DNA of 64,000 nucleotides from Stenotrophomonas sp. ZAC14D1_NAIMI4_1 (GTDB lineage Bacteria > Pseudomonadota > Gammaproteobacteria > Xanthomonadales > Xanthomonadaceae). The DNA is taken from NCBI RefSeq assembly GCF_003086775.1, contig NZ_CP026001.1:2630407-2694406 (forward strand), in the 5' to 3' direction. This document shows, piece after piece, positions 35,543 through 43,752 of this stretch. Every line of letters starts with the position of its first letter. Within the stretch, counting starts at the first letter, position 1. A program made the translations under genes and the position numbers. The notes under the pieces are model-generated. The model ran no database searches, was not told where the DNA came from, and was given only the letters and a program-made list of their open reading frames with translations.

Positions 35543-35565
35543 GTAGCGCCGGGCCACGCCCGGCG
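35543..35565 (+). repeat. SMAG palindrome (GCGCCGGGC subtype)
   Basis: GTAGCGCCGGGCCACGCCCGGC with a GTAG head, between the DUF3817 gene and the luciferase-like gene; it lies just after the stop (35575) of the latter. Confidence 0.8.
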
Positions 35566-35574
35566 AATGCGCGA

Positions 35575-36516
35575 TCAGGCAGCGTGTCCGCCGAGGTCGA
35601 CACCCACCGCAGCGATCTCGCGCAGCACCTCGTCCACCGGCCGCCCATTGCTGACCAGGTTGAACATCACATGGCCCACGCCCTGGGCATGCACGCGCTG
35701 CAGGTAAGCCCGCAGACCATCGCGGCCCACCTTCAGGCCCAGCGGCAGCGCTTCTGCCGGGGCGCGCGGATCGGCCTGCAGGTCCAGCAGCATCGACTGC
35801 ACGAACGGCTTGGCTGCACCACCGCCCTGCGCCAGCGCCTGCTGCCACAGCTCGATGCGCCCTTCCTGCGCCGCTTCTTCGCGGTGGTAGGTGGCCCAGC
35901 CCTCCGCTTCGCGGGCGATCCACTGCAGGCTCTGCCGCGCCGTGCCGACCACCAGCATCGGGATGCGCGCGTGCGGCGCTGGCAGCACGTCGAATCCACC
36001 GCTCACGTCGCGCACGCGCGCCCGCTCGGCGTCGTCCGGCGACACCGCCGCACGCAGCACTGCCCAGCGCTCGCGGAACGTGACCGCCCTGCCCTCCAGG
36101 TCTTCGCCGAACGCCGCGAACTCCTCCGGCCGATCACCCGAGCCCAGGCCGAGCACGAATCGCCCACCGCTGATCCGGTCCAGGCTCAATGCCGCCTTGG
36201 CCACGTGCAGTGGATGCCGCAGCGGCAACACGATGGCCGCGCTGCCCAGCGCAATGCGCGTGGTGGCACCGGCCAGCAGCGCAAGCCAGAGGAACGGATC
36301 ATCCAACGCGCTGGTTGTCGCTTCCGGCCCCTGCGGCACCATCAGCGGCACATCGCGGGTCCACAGCGCAGCAAAGCCGAGATCGTCGGCCAGGCGCGCG
36401 ATGCGTTGCGCTTCCGCAACGTCGGCAAGGCCGTTCACGGCGACCGGCGTCATCAGCCCCAGGCTCAGGCCGCGCTGTGGGAATACCCGGGCATGGGCCG
36501 CATTGAAGTGGTTCAT
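35575..36516 (-). CDS. LLM-class flavin oxidoreductase (BA3436 type)
   Basis: 313 residues of the luciferase-like superfamily. GLSLGLMTPVAVNGLADVAE, LGFAALWTRDVPLMVPQG and GGRFVLGLGSGDRPEEFAAF match the small group called luciferase-type oxidoreductase, BA3436 family. No reductase partner is adjacent and its substrate is unknown. It diverges from the acetyltransferase gene with 55 bases between start codons. The frame and start at 36516 are clear. Confidence 0.87.
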   Translation of the reverse strand: MNHFNAAHARVFPQRGLSLGLMTPVAVNGLADVAEAQRIARLADDLGFAALWTRDVPLMVPQGPEATTSALDDPFLWLALLAGATTRIALGSAAIVLPLRHPLHVAKAALSLDRISGGRFVLGLGSGDRPEEFAAFGEDLEGRAVTFRERWAVLRAAVSPDDAERARVRDVSGGFDVLPAPHARIPMLVVGTARQSLQWIAREAEGWATYHREEAAQEGRIELWQQALAQGGGAAKPFVQSMLLDLQADPRAPAEALPLGLKVGRDGLRAYLQRVHAQGVGHVMFNLVSNGRPVDEVLREIAAVGVDLGGHAA

Positions 36517-36571
36517 GCGGCGAGCTTATCGTGTGCAATGCACCCGCACGTCATCATGGAAAGAACACTGC

Positions 36572-37021
36572 ATGCACGCCATCCGCCCCGCCCGCCCCGA
36601 CGATCTGCCCGCCATCAGCGCGATCTGCATCGCCGCCTTCGACGCTGCCGTCGCGCCGTCGCTCAGCGCACAAGGCGTGCAGACCTTCATGCAGGTGGCT
36701 GCCACCGGCGCATTCGCCGAGCGGCTGCAGGGTGACAACCACATCCTGGTGGCCGAGCAGGACGGCACCCTGGTTGGCGTGGTCGAACTGAAGGAAGGCC
36801 GCCACCTGGCGATGCTGTTCGTTGATCCTCGCTGCCAGGGCCAGGGCATCGGCCATGCCCTGTTCCGCGCCGTCCTGCCGCTGCTGCGCGCACCGGCGAT
36901 GAGCGTGCGCGCCTCGTTGAATGCGGTGCCGACTTACCAGCGCTACGGCTTCGTGATCGACGGCGAGGCCGGCGAGTTCAACGGCCTGGTCTACCAGCCG
37001 CTGAGCCTCGCCGCCCCATGA
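36572..37021 (+). CDS. GNAT-family N-acetyltransferase
   Basis: 149 residues. MHAIRPARPDDLPAISAICI is the usual start of the fold; the acetyl-CoA-binding motif A is present as LFVDPRCQGQGIGHALFRAV (Q-x-x-G-x-G/A pattern), followed by NAVPTYQRYGF. Substrate unknown. GGAAAGA lies nine bases before the ATG. It is convergent with the SDR gene, whose stop is 19 bases beyond its own. Confidence 0.87.
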   Translation: MHAIRPARPDDLPAISAICIAAFDAAVAPSLSAQGVQTFMQVAATGAFAERLQGDNHILVAEQDGTLVGVVELKEGRHLAMLFVDPRCQGQGIGHALFRAVLPLLRAPAMSVRASLNAVPTYQRYGFVIDGEAGEFNGLVYQPLSLAAP

Positions 37022-37039
37022 CGCGCCGCCCGCGGGCGG

Positions 37040-37801
37040 TCAGACGAACATGCCGCCAGAGGCTTCCACGCGCTGGCCGTTGACCCAGGCCGTGGACGGC
37101 GACAGCAGCGCCACCACCACCGGACCGATGTCGTCGGGCAGGCCGGGGCGACCCAGCGCGGTGATCGACGAGACCATGGCGTTCACCTGCGCGTTGTCAC
37201 GCACGTGGCCGCCACCGAAATCGGTTTCGATCGCGCCCGGCGCCAGCGTGTTGGCGCTGATGCCGCGCGCACCCAGCTCCTTGGCCAGGTAACGGGTGAA
37301 CACTTCGACACCGCCCTTCATCATCGCGTAGGCCGAGCTGCCCGGCAGCGAGAAGCGGGCCAGGCCGCTGGAGACATTGAGGATGCGGCCACCATCCGCG
37401 ATCAGCGGCAGCAGTGCCTGGGTCAGGAAGTACGGCCCCTTCAGGTGCACGGCCACGGCGTGGTCGAACTGCGCTTCGGTGGTCTCGGCGATCGGTGCGT
37501 ACAGCGCTTCACCGGCATTGTTGAGCAGGCCCTGCAGTGCGGTGACACCCCACGCCTGCAACGCGTCACGCAGCTGCGCGGCGAAGGCCGGGAACGCCGG
37601 ACTGTCGGCCATGTCCAGCGGCAGCGCCAGCGCACGGCGGCCCAGCGCCTGTACCTGCTGCACGACCTGCGCAGCGGCGTCGGCCTGCGAGCGATAGGTG
37701 ATCACGATATCGGCACCGTCGGCCGCCAGGGCCAGTGCCGCATTGCGGCCAAGGCCGCGGCTGCCACCGGTGATGAGGACGACGCGGGAAGGAGAAGTCA
37801 T
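37040..37801 (-). CDS. Short-chain dehydrogenase/reductase
   Basis: 253-residue SDR. NAD(P) motif TGGSRGLGRNAALALA, NNAG in LQGLLNNAGEALYAPI, catalytic Ser in RILNVSSGLARF and YAMMKGGVEVFTRYLAKELG with Tyr and Lys. The Arg after the Gly-rich loop and YRSQADA suggest NADP preference. It diverges from a LysR gene 104 bases away, the classic arrangement in which the regulator controls the neighbour. Substrate unknown. Confidence 0.9.
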   Translation of the reverse strand: MTSPSRVVLITGGSRGLGRNAALALAADGADIVITYRSQADAAAQVVQQVQALGRRALALPLDMADSPAFPAFAAQLRDALQAWGVTALQGLLNNAGEALYAPIAETTEAQFDHAVAVHLKGPYFLTQALLPLIADGGRILNVSSGLARFSLPGSSAYAMMKGGVEVFTRYLAKELGARGISANTLAPGAIETDFGGGHVRDNAQVNAMVSSITALGRPGLPDDIGPVVVALLSPSTAWVNGQRVEASGGMFV

Positions 37802-37904
37802 GGCGGGCACCTGTCTGGGAGGAAGTGTGGCCAGACTATTGGGATTGCCTACACGCATAAATCGCGCGATCCTGATTTTACTGTTCAAGCCAGGCGAACA
37901 ATCG

Positions 37905-38804
37905 ATGGACCGCCTCGACACCCTGCGCGTCTTCCTGCGCGTCACCGAACTGGGTTCGTTCACCCGCGCCGCTGACAGCCTGGGCCTGCCCAAGGCCAGC
38001 GTCTCCCAGGCCATCGCCCGGCTCGAAGCCGAACTGGGCACGCAGCTGCTGCACCGGACCACCCGCCGCGTGCATCTCACCGCCGACGGTGCCCAGCTGC
38101 AGCAGCGCGCGCACGACCTGCTCGACGACATGGACGAACTGCAGAACCTGTTCCGGCGCGAAACCAGCGAACTCAGCGGCCGCCTGCGGGTGGACATGCC
38201 CGGCGGCATGGCCCGCAACCTGGTCATCCCGCAGTTGCCGGCCTTCCTGGCCCTGCACCCGGGGCTGGAGGTCGAACTGAGCGCCACCGACCGCCGCGTG
38301 GACGTGGTGCGCGAAGGCTTCGACTGCGTGCTGCGGGTCGGCACGCTGGACGACAGCAGCCTGATCGCGCGCCCCCTGGGGCAGATGCGCATCGTCAACG
38401 TGGCCAGCCCGGGCTACCTGGCCGCCCACGGTACGCCGCGCGAACTGGCCGACCTCGACCAGCATCGGCTGGTGCATTACGTGGGCACGCTGGGCCAGCG
38501 TTCGCCCGGCTTCGAGTACTTCGATGGCCAGCGCTACCGGACCTGGCCGATGCGCGGCGCGCTCACGGTCAACAGCGCCGACGGCTACAGTGCCGCCGCC
38601 CTGGCCGGCCTCGGCATCATCCAGGTGCCGGAAATGGGCGCACGCGAGGCGCTGAATGACGGACGCCTGGTGGAAGTACTGCCCGACTGCCTGGCCGAAC
38701 CGATGCCGGTGAACCTGGTCTATGCGCAACGCCGCCACCTGCCGCGGCGGGTCGAGGCATTCATGACCTGGCTGGCCGGGCTGCTGGCAGTGGAGATGCG
38801 GTAG
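37905..38804 (+). CDS. LysR-family transcriptional regulator
   Basis: 299 residues. N-terminal helix-turn-helix: MDRLDTLRVFLRVTELGSFT then LGLPKASVSQAIARLEAELG, then RTTRRVHLTADG. The C-terminal effector domain starts with SGRLRVDMPGGMARNLVIPQ. The last codon is TAG in the head of a SMAG repeat. It likely regulates the divergent SDR gene in the shared 104-base intergenic space; no inducer can be inferred. Confidence 0.92.
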   Translation: MDRLDTLRVFLRVTELGSFTRAADSLGLPKASVSQAIARLEAELGTQLLHRTTRRVHLTADGAQLQQRAHDLLDDMDELQNLFRRETSELSGRLRVDMPGGMARNLVIPQLPAFLALHPGLEVELSATDRRVDVVREGFDCVLRVGTLDDSSLIARPLGQMRIVNVASPGYLAAHGTPRELADLDQHRLVHYVGTLGQRSPGFEYFDGQRYRTWPMRGALTVNSADGYSAAALAGLGIIQVPEMGAREALNDGRLVEVLPDCLAEPMPVNLVYAQRRHLPRRVEAFMTWLAGLLAVEMR

Positions 38805-38824
38805 TGCCGGCCGCTGGCCGGCAG
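38801..38824 (+). repeat. SMAG monomer supplying a stop codon
   Basis: GTAGTGCCGGCCGCTGGCC then GGCAG. The GTAG head gives the TAG stop of the LysR gene. Confidence 0.88.
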
Positions 38825-38936
38825 CTGCGGCGCCGTAGCCCCGGCATATAGCCTCCTGCAAGCCGGACATAAGCAAACTGCATCAGTAATGGCGGGCGGC
38901 GTTCCTACAATGGCGCTTCACTCCCGTTCCTTCGAG

Positions 38937-40460
38937 ATGCTGCCGATGCGCGCTGCCCTTCCCCTGTTGCTGCTGGCCACCGCGCTGAGCGCCTGTTCCC
39001 CCGCGCAGGCACCGGTAGCGAGCGCGAAGGCCGCCGAGGCCGCGCCGACCACGGCCATTGCCTGGCGCCAGGGCGATGTCGACGATGCATTCAACGAGGC
39101 CGCCGAAACCGGCAAGCCGGTCCTGCTGTACTGGGGCGCAGTGTGGTGCCCGCCCTGCAACCAGCTGAAGGCCGGCCTGTTCAAGGATCCCGCCTTCATC
39201 GCCCTGACCGGCAAATTCGTGCCGGTCTACCTGGATGGTGACGAGGAAGGTGCGCAGGCCTGGGGCGAGCGCTTCGGCGTGCGCGGCTACCCGACCCTGA
39301 TCGTGCTGGACCCGCAGCGCAACGAGATCATCCGCGTGGCCGGCGGCAACGACGCGGCCGAACTGACCCGTACGCTCACCGTGGCCGCCAGCCGCCGCAG
39401 CGCGGTGGCCGAGACCCTGGCCACGGCCTTGTCCACGCCAGGCAAGCTCGGCGCCGAGGACTGGCAGGTGCTGGGTGACTACGGCTGGGAAGTGGATGCC
39501 AACCGCCTGGCCGGCCAGCGCAAGGCCGACGACGTGCTGCGCCAGCTGGCCAAGGCCGCCCCCGATGCCGCCCTGCAGCGTCGCTTCGCCCTGTTGGCGC
39601 TGGCCACCGCGGAGAAGCCGACGACGCCGCCGACCGAAGTGCGCGAGCTGCTGCAGGCGGTGCTGGCACAACCCACCGAAGTGCGCCGCAACCGCGAGCT
39701 GCTGGGCTATGCGGGTGCTGCACTGGTGAAGCAGGCGAGCGCAGGCCCGGCCAGCAGCAACACGCTGGGCCAGCAGTTGCTGCTGGCGCTGGACCGCGCC
39801 GATGCCGAGCGTGGCAATCGTGCGGACGATGCACTGTCGCGTGCGTTGACCGAAGTGTCGCTGGCCCGCCAGCAGCAGCCCGAAGGCGCGCTGCCTGCGG
39901 CGCTGGTGCAGCGGGTGAAGCAGCGGGTGACCGCCGCCGATTCCGCGGCCACGGATGCGCATGCGCGCCAGGCCACCATCAGCAGCGCGGTCTATGCCCT
40001 GCGCGAAGTCGGCGACGACGCCGGTGCCGAGAGCCTGCTGCTGGCCGAGTTGAAGCGCAGCGAGCAGCCCTACTACTACATGCCCGAACTGGCTGAGCTG
40101 GCCGAGAAGCGCGGCGACACGGCGGGGGCACTGGAGTGGTTGAAGCGTGCCTACGAAGGCGCACAGGGCCCAGCCACGCGGGTGCAGTGGGGCGTGCTGT
40201 ACGTGGAGGGCCTGCTGCGCCTGGCCCCCGACGATGCACCGCGCATCGAGCAGGCCACCGACGCGTTGATTGCCGAGCTGCAGGCACAGCCGTCGGGCTA
40301 CCACCAGCGCACGAAGCAGCGTTTTGAACGGCTGGCGGTGCAGCTGAAGGCCTGGGGCGGCAAGCACCAGGGTGCGGACACACTGGCGCGGTTGCAGCAG
40401 CGCATGCAGCAGGCCTGTGGCGAGCAGATCGACAGCGCGTGCAAGGGCTGGTTGAGCTGA
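38937..40460 (+). CDS. Thioredoxin-fold lipoprotein with TPR region
   Basis: 507 residues. The signal and lipobox read ALPLLLLATALSAC, anchoring it to a membrane on the periplasmic side. Residues about 45-165 are a thioredoxin-like domain with CPPC in WGAVWCPPCNQLKAGLF and cis-Pro in RGYPTLIV. The remaining 330 residues are helical with repeats of tetratricopeptide character (PYYYMPELAELAEKRGDTAG). A second possible start is ATG 38946. It could be a disulfide reductase or a thiol-binding scaffold; no partner gene reveals its client. Confidence 0.85.
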   Translation: MLPMRAALPLLLLATALSACSPAQAPVASAKAAEAAPTTAIAWRQGDVDDAFNEAAETGKPVLLYWGAVWCPPCNQLKAGLFKDPAFIALTGKFVPVYLDGDEEGAQAWGERFGVRGYPTLIVLDPQRNEIIRVAGGNDAAELTRTLTVAASRRSAVAETLATALSTPGKLGAEDWQVLGDYGWEVDANRLAGQRKADDVLRQLAKAAPDAALQRRFALLALATAEKPTTPPTEVRELLQAVLAQPTEVRRNRELLGYAGAALVKQASAGPASSNTLGQQLLLALDRADAERGNRADDALSRALTEVSLARQQQPEGALPAALVQRVKQRVTAADSAATDAHARQATISSAVYALREVGDDAGAESLLLAELKRSEQPYYYMPELAELAEKRGDTAGALEWLKRAYEGAQGPATRVQWGVLYVEGLLRLAPDDAPRIEQATDALIAELQAQPSGYHQRTKQRFERLAVQLKAWGGKHQGADTLARLQQRMQQACGEQIDSACKGWLS

Positions 40461-40520
40461 GTGTGATTTGAAAGCGCTGGCGGGTTGGTGCGATGCCCGG
40501 CGCTTCTGTTGATACGAGGG

Positions 40521-40626
40521 GGAGGGGGCGGGGGCCGCTGGTCAGGACACGCAAAAGCCCCTCCATGGTGCTCGATGGCGCCATCCATGGCGCCAACGGT
40601 CCTGCCCAGCGGCCCCCGCCCCCTCC
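40521..40626 (-). repeat. Structured intergenic element, copy A1
   Basis: A 26-base stem pairs 40521-40546 with 40601-40626 (one mismatch). The loop contains the inner hairpin GGCGCCATCCATGGCGCC (40577-40594). Read on the minus strand it has the same core as A2: GGACCGTTGGCGCC then ATGG, ATGGCGCCATCGAGC. Stem sequence differs from A2 and B while pairing is kept. Confidence 0.7.
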
Positions 40627-40679
40627 AGACAGTTTCCTGCGAGCGCGGGCAGCGCATCACCTCGCCGGTGAGGATTCGG

Positions 40680-40740
40680 GTAGTGCCGGCCGCTGGCCGG
40701 CAATCACGGATGGCCGAGTTGCCGACCAGCGGCCGGCACC
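40680..40740. repeat. SMAG dimer, right arm degenerate
   Basis: GTAGTGCCGGCCGCTGGCC on the left; the right arm (ACCAGCGGCCGGCACC) has lost the CTAC end. Confidence 0.8.
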
Positions 40741-40806
40741 TGGCGGCTTTGCCTTTGCTCTTGCCTTTGAATCCGCCTCCGCGCCGGCGCATGAAACTGT
40801 CCGGCA

Positions 40807-40906
40807 GGGGCGGATGGGGCAGCGCAGGACCGTTGGCGCCATGGATGGCGCCATCGAGCCCCCATGGATGGGTTTACGGCGTGTCCTGCGCTGACCCATC
40901 CGCCCC
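40807..40906 (+). repeat. Structured intergenic element, copy A2
   Basis: A 24-base stem pairs 40807-40830 with 40883-40906 (one mismatch). The loop has an inner hairpin GGCGCCATGGATGGCGCC (40835-40852) then ATCGAGC, a CCCCATGGATGGG hairpin and TTTACGG. Inverted relative to A1, same orientation as B. Confidence 0.7.
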
Positions 40907-40957
40907 TGCACCAAGGAAAGAATCAAGGCGCTGACAGCGCACGCCTTCCATTCTCCC

Positions 40958-40988
40958 TTGACCTCAACCAAAGTTGAGGTGCGATAAC
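40958..40988 (+). promoter_or_regulatory. SoxR-type promoter/operator of the sodA operon
   Basis: The palindrome CCTCAA-CCAAAG-TTGAGG (40962-40979) has the length and arms of the known SoxR box CCTCAAGTTAACTTGAGG. It lies between a -35 TTGACC (40958-40963) and a -10 GATAAC (40983-40988) separated by exactly 19 bases, the over-long spacer that MerR-family activators such as SoxR correct by distorting DNA. sodA starts 44 bases downstream. Confidence 0.75.
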
Positions 40989-41031
40989 AGTCCTCCCGAG
41001 GCCCCCGGCCTTCCCCACGGAGACTGTTGCA

Positions 41032-41658
41032 ATGCCGTACTCGCTTCCCGCCCTCCCCTACGCCTACGACGCCCTGGAACCGCACTTCGATGCGCGCACC
41101 ATGGAGATCCACCACGGCAAGCATCACCAGGCCTACATCAACAACCTCAACGCCGCACTGGAACAGGCCGGCATCGCCGAAACGCCGGTGGAAGCGCTGA
41201 TCGCCGACCTGGATGCGCTGCCCGAGTCCGTGCGCGGCGCGGTGCGCAACAACGGCGGTGGCCATGCCAACCACAGCCTGTTCTGGACCGTGCTCAGCCC
41301 CAGCGGCGGCACGCCGGACGCCGGGCTGGCGGCAGCCATCGAGCGTGATCTCGGTGGTTTCGACGCCTTCAGGGATGCCTTCAGCAAAGCTGCACAGACC
41401 CGCTTCGGCAGCGGCTGGGCGTGGCTGACCAGCGATCGCGAAGGTCACCTGCAGGTCGAGAGCAGTGCCAACCAGGACAGCCCGCTGATGGGTGCCGCCG
41501 CGGGCCTGTCCGGCAACACCCCCATCCTCGGCCTGGATGTCTGGGAACACGCCTACTACCTGCACTACCAGAACCGCCGTCCCGACTACATCGGCGCGTT
41601 CTTCAACATCATCGACTGGGCAGAGGTCGGCCGTCGCTACCGCCAGGCACGCGGCTGA
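41032..41658 (+). CDS. sodA: Manganese (or iron) superoxide dismutase SodA
   Basis: 208 residues; dismutates superoxide in the cytoplasm. Metal ligands are His27 (MEIHHGKHH), His81 (GHANHSLFW), Asp169 and His173 ([13 protein letters not shown]). GHANHSLFW and GSGWAWL favour the Mn type. GGAGA lies eight bases before the ATG. It is the first gene behind the SoxR-type promoter, which fits induction by redox-cycling compounds. Followed with a one-base overlap (TGATG) by a flavin reductase. Confidence 0.95.
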   Translation: MPYSLPALPYAYDALEPHFDARTMEIHHGKHHQAYINNLNAALEQAGIAETPVEALIADLDALPESVRGAVRNNGGGHANHSLFWTVLSPSGGTPDAGLAAAIERDLGGFDAFRDAFSKAAQTRFGSGWAWLTSDREGHLQVESSANQDSPLMGAAAGLSGNTPILGLDVWEHAYYLHYQNRRPDYIGAFFNIIDWAEVGRRYRQARG

Positions 41659-42236
41659 TGGACGCCGGCGGCCCTGCCTATGCCGGGCCGTGGGCAGGGG
41701 TCTTCCCTGCCCCGGCGCCGGCCCCATCGGTGGACCTGCCGCCGCGCGCGCTGCGCCGGCTGCTGGGCCACTACCCGACCGGCGTGGCCATCGTCACCGC
41801 GCGCGACGCGCGGGGCACGCCGCACGGACTGACCATCAACTCATTCGTGCCGGTATCGCTTCAGCCACCGCTGGTGCTGTGGAACCTGGCCCTGCACGCG
41901 CAGAGCCTGCGGGTGTTCCAGCGTGCCACGCGCTTCACCCTCAGCATCCTCGGTGCACACCAGGAAGCCCTGGCCCGGCGCTTCGCCGATCCGGCCGTGC
42001 GTGATCGCTTCACGGATGTGGCACTGCTCGATGGCGAACACGATGAACCCCCGCGCATCGCCGGTGCGGTCGCCCACCTGCACTGCAACCGCCATGCGCA
42101 GTGGCCGGTGGGTGACCACCTGCTGCTGGCCGGACGCATCATCGGCGCACACGACGCCGGCGGCGCCCCCCTGCTGTTCCACCGCGGCCGCTTCCTCCCC
42201 GGGCCACTTGAGCACCTGCACGAGGTAAAGCCATGA
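41658..42236 (+). CDS. Flavin reductase-like FMN-binding protein
   Basis: 192 residues. A Pro/Ala-rich N-terminal tail of about 28 residues precedes a flavin reductase domain: LLGHYPTGVAIVTARDARGT, GLTINSFVPVSLQPPLVLWN and GRFLPGPLEHLHEV. The TGATG overlap with sodA and the ATGA overlap with the next gene mean the three are co-translated. Reduced flavin production next to a superoxide dismutase under a SoxR promoter suggests a role in redox stress, perhaps flavin supply for repair; this is inference. Confidence 0.87.
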   Translation: MDAGGPAYAGPWAGVFPAPAPAPSVDLPPRALRRLLGHYPTGVAIVTARDARGTPHGLTINSFVPVSLQPPLVLWNLALHAQSLRVFQRATRFTLSILGAHQEALARRFADPAVRDRFTDVALLDGEHDEPPRIAGAVAHLHCNRHAQWPVGDHLLLAGRIIGAHDAGGAPLLFHRGRFLPGPLEHLHEVKP

Positions 42237-42586
42237 ACATCGAAGCACTGGAAAGCCTGCTGGCCAGCGGCAAGGACAGCGCGCTGCTGCGTTTCGGCCT
42301 GGGCCAGAGCTGGCTGGATGCCGGACAGCCGGTGCATGCGGCCACGCACCTGGCCCGGTGCGTGGCGCTGGATCCGCACTATTCGGCGGCGTGGAAGCTG
42401 CTCGGCAAGGCCTGGCTGGCCAGTGGCCAGCCGCAGGCGGCGCGCGAAGCGTGGCAGCGCGGGCTCAGCGTGGCCGGCAGCAAGGGCGACCAGCAGGCGC
42501 GCAAGGAAATGCAGGTGTTCCTGCGCCGGCTGGACCGCGCCCCGAAGGACGGCGGCCTGCCGGCAGCGCTGGCCAAGGCCAGCTGA
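42233..42586 (+). CDS. Small TPR-like protein
   Basis: 117 residues, soluble, with two tetratricopeptide-like helical pairs (LLRFGLGQSWLDAGQPVHAA, then SAAWKLLGKAWLASGQPQAA). This family of about 115 residues is found as a lone gene in many Xanthomonads; function unknown. It overlaps the flavin reductase stop by four bases and its own stop is five bases from the stop of the convergent desaturase gene. Confidence 0.8.
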   Translation: MNIEALESLLASGKDSALLRFGLGQSWLDAGQPVHAATHLARCVALDPHYSAAWKLLGKAWLASGQPQAAREAWQRGLSVAGSKGDQQARKEMQVFLRRLDRAPKDGGLPAALAKAS

Positions 42587-42591
42587 AGGCC

Positions 42592-43740
42592 TCAGCCCGC
42601 GTTGGCGGGCGCCGGTGCCGGCATGATGTCCGGCATCGGCAGGCGGCGCGGCTTGCTCGGGAAGGCGTGGCGCAGGATGCGCCAGACCACCTGGGCGAAC
42701 TGGCGCGGCAGCGAGCCGTTGTTGTAGTGCTGGCCGTAGCGGCGGCAGATGTCCTTCACTTCCTTGGCAATGGCCGCATAGCGGTTGGCCGGCAGGTCCG
42801 GGTAGAAGTGGTGTTCGATCTGGTGGCTGAGGTTGCCCGACAGCACGTTGATGATGAAGCCACCGCTGATGTTGGACGAACCACGCAGCTGGCGCAGGTA
42901 CCAGTGGCCGCGCGATTCATTGCGCAGGCATTCCTTCGGGAAGGTTTCCGATTCGGCGGTGAAGTGGCCGCAGAAGATGATCACGTAGGTCCAGACGTTG
43001 CGCATGCCGTTGGCGACCAGGTTGCCCAGCATCACCGGCAGGAAGAACGGGCCGGCCAGCAGCGGGAAGAACACGTAGTCCTTCAGCACCTGGCGCAGCA
43101 TCTTGCGTGCCACCGGGCGGGTCTGCAGCCACATCGCACGGCTGCTGATGCGGCCCTTGAACCAGCGGCCCAGGCGCAGGTCCTGTGCAGCCACGCCCCA
43201 CTGGAACAGCAGCGCGAAGATCGGCGCGATGATCGGCTGCAGCAGGTAGAACGGCGACCAGCGCTGTTCCGGGAAGATGCGCAGCAGGCCGTAGCCGATG
43301 TCATCGTCCATGCCACGCACGTTGGTGTAGGTGTGGTGGCGGAAATTGTGGGTCTTGCGCCAGTTGTCGCCGGTAGCAACGATGTCCCACTCATAGGTGT
43401 TGCCGTTGAGCTTGGGGTCGCCGGTCCAGTCGTACTGGCCGTGCATCACGTTATGGCCCAGCTCCATGTTCTCCAGGATCTTGGCCAGCGCCAGCAGCAG
43501 GGTGCCGGCGATGCAGGCCGGCCACAGCAGCGGCGCCCAGAACAGGGGCGAGAACGCGCCCAGGAACAGCAGGCCACGGCCCAGCACGCCCGACCAGCGC
43601 ACGGCGGCGGCCACGCGGCGGATGTAGCGGGTGTCGGAGGCGCCGAGGCTGCCCAGGATACGGTCACGGATCGCGTCGAGCTCGGCACCGAAGGCGTTCA
43701 TCTCGGCGGGGCTCAGGGCACGGTCGGAAGCGCGGGTCAT
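42592..43740 (-). CDS. desB: Fatty acid (acyl-CoA) desaturase, DesB-like
   Basis: 382 residues of the membrane di-iron desaturase family. The three histidine boxes are present: GHNVMHG, HNFRHH and HQIEHHFYPD. Hydrophobic segments near 46-85, 170-190 and 215-245 anchor it in the inner membrane. Pattern and context match P. aeruginosa DesB, which desaturates exogenous-derived acyl-CoA at position 9. Electrons should come from the adjacent ferredoxin reductase gene (13 bases upstream in transcription). Confidence 0.92.
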   Translation of the reverse strand: MTRASDRALSPAEMNAFGAELDAIRDRILGSLGASDTRYIRRVAAAVRWSGVLGRGLLFLGAFSPLFWAPLLWPACIAGTLLLALAKILENMELGHNVMHGQYDWTGDPKLNGNTYEWDIVATGDNWRKTHNFRHHTYTNVRGMDDDIGYGLLRIFPEQRWSPFYLLQPIIAPIFALLFQWGVAAQDLRLGRWFKGRISSRAMWLQTRPVARKMLRQVLKDYVFFPLLAGPFFLPVMLGNLVANGMRNVWTYVIIFCGHFTAESETFPKECLRNESRGHWYLRQLRGSSNISGGFIINVLSGNLSHQIEHHFYPDLPANRYAAIAKEVKDICRRYGQHYNNGSLPRQFAQVVWRILRHAFPSKPRRLPMPDIMPAPAPANAG

Positions 43741-43752
43741 GGCAGCAGGTCC

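Larger units (their letters stand above)
40461..41031. other. 571-base intergenic region: paired structured repeats, SMAG and sodA promoter
   Basis: No gene is supported here. The region holds two mirror-image copies of a structured element (40521-40626 and 40807-40906), a SMAG dimer between them (40680-40740) and a SoxR-type promoter just before sodA (40958-40988). A 42-base segment (40563-40604) recurs inverted at 40825-40867 with two or three differences. Confidence 0.8.
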
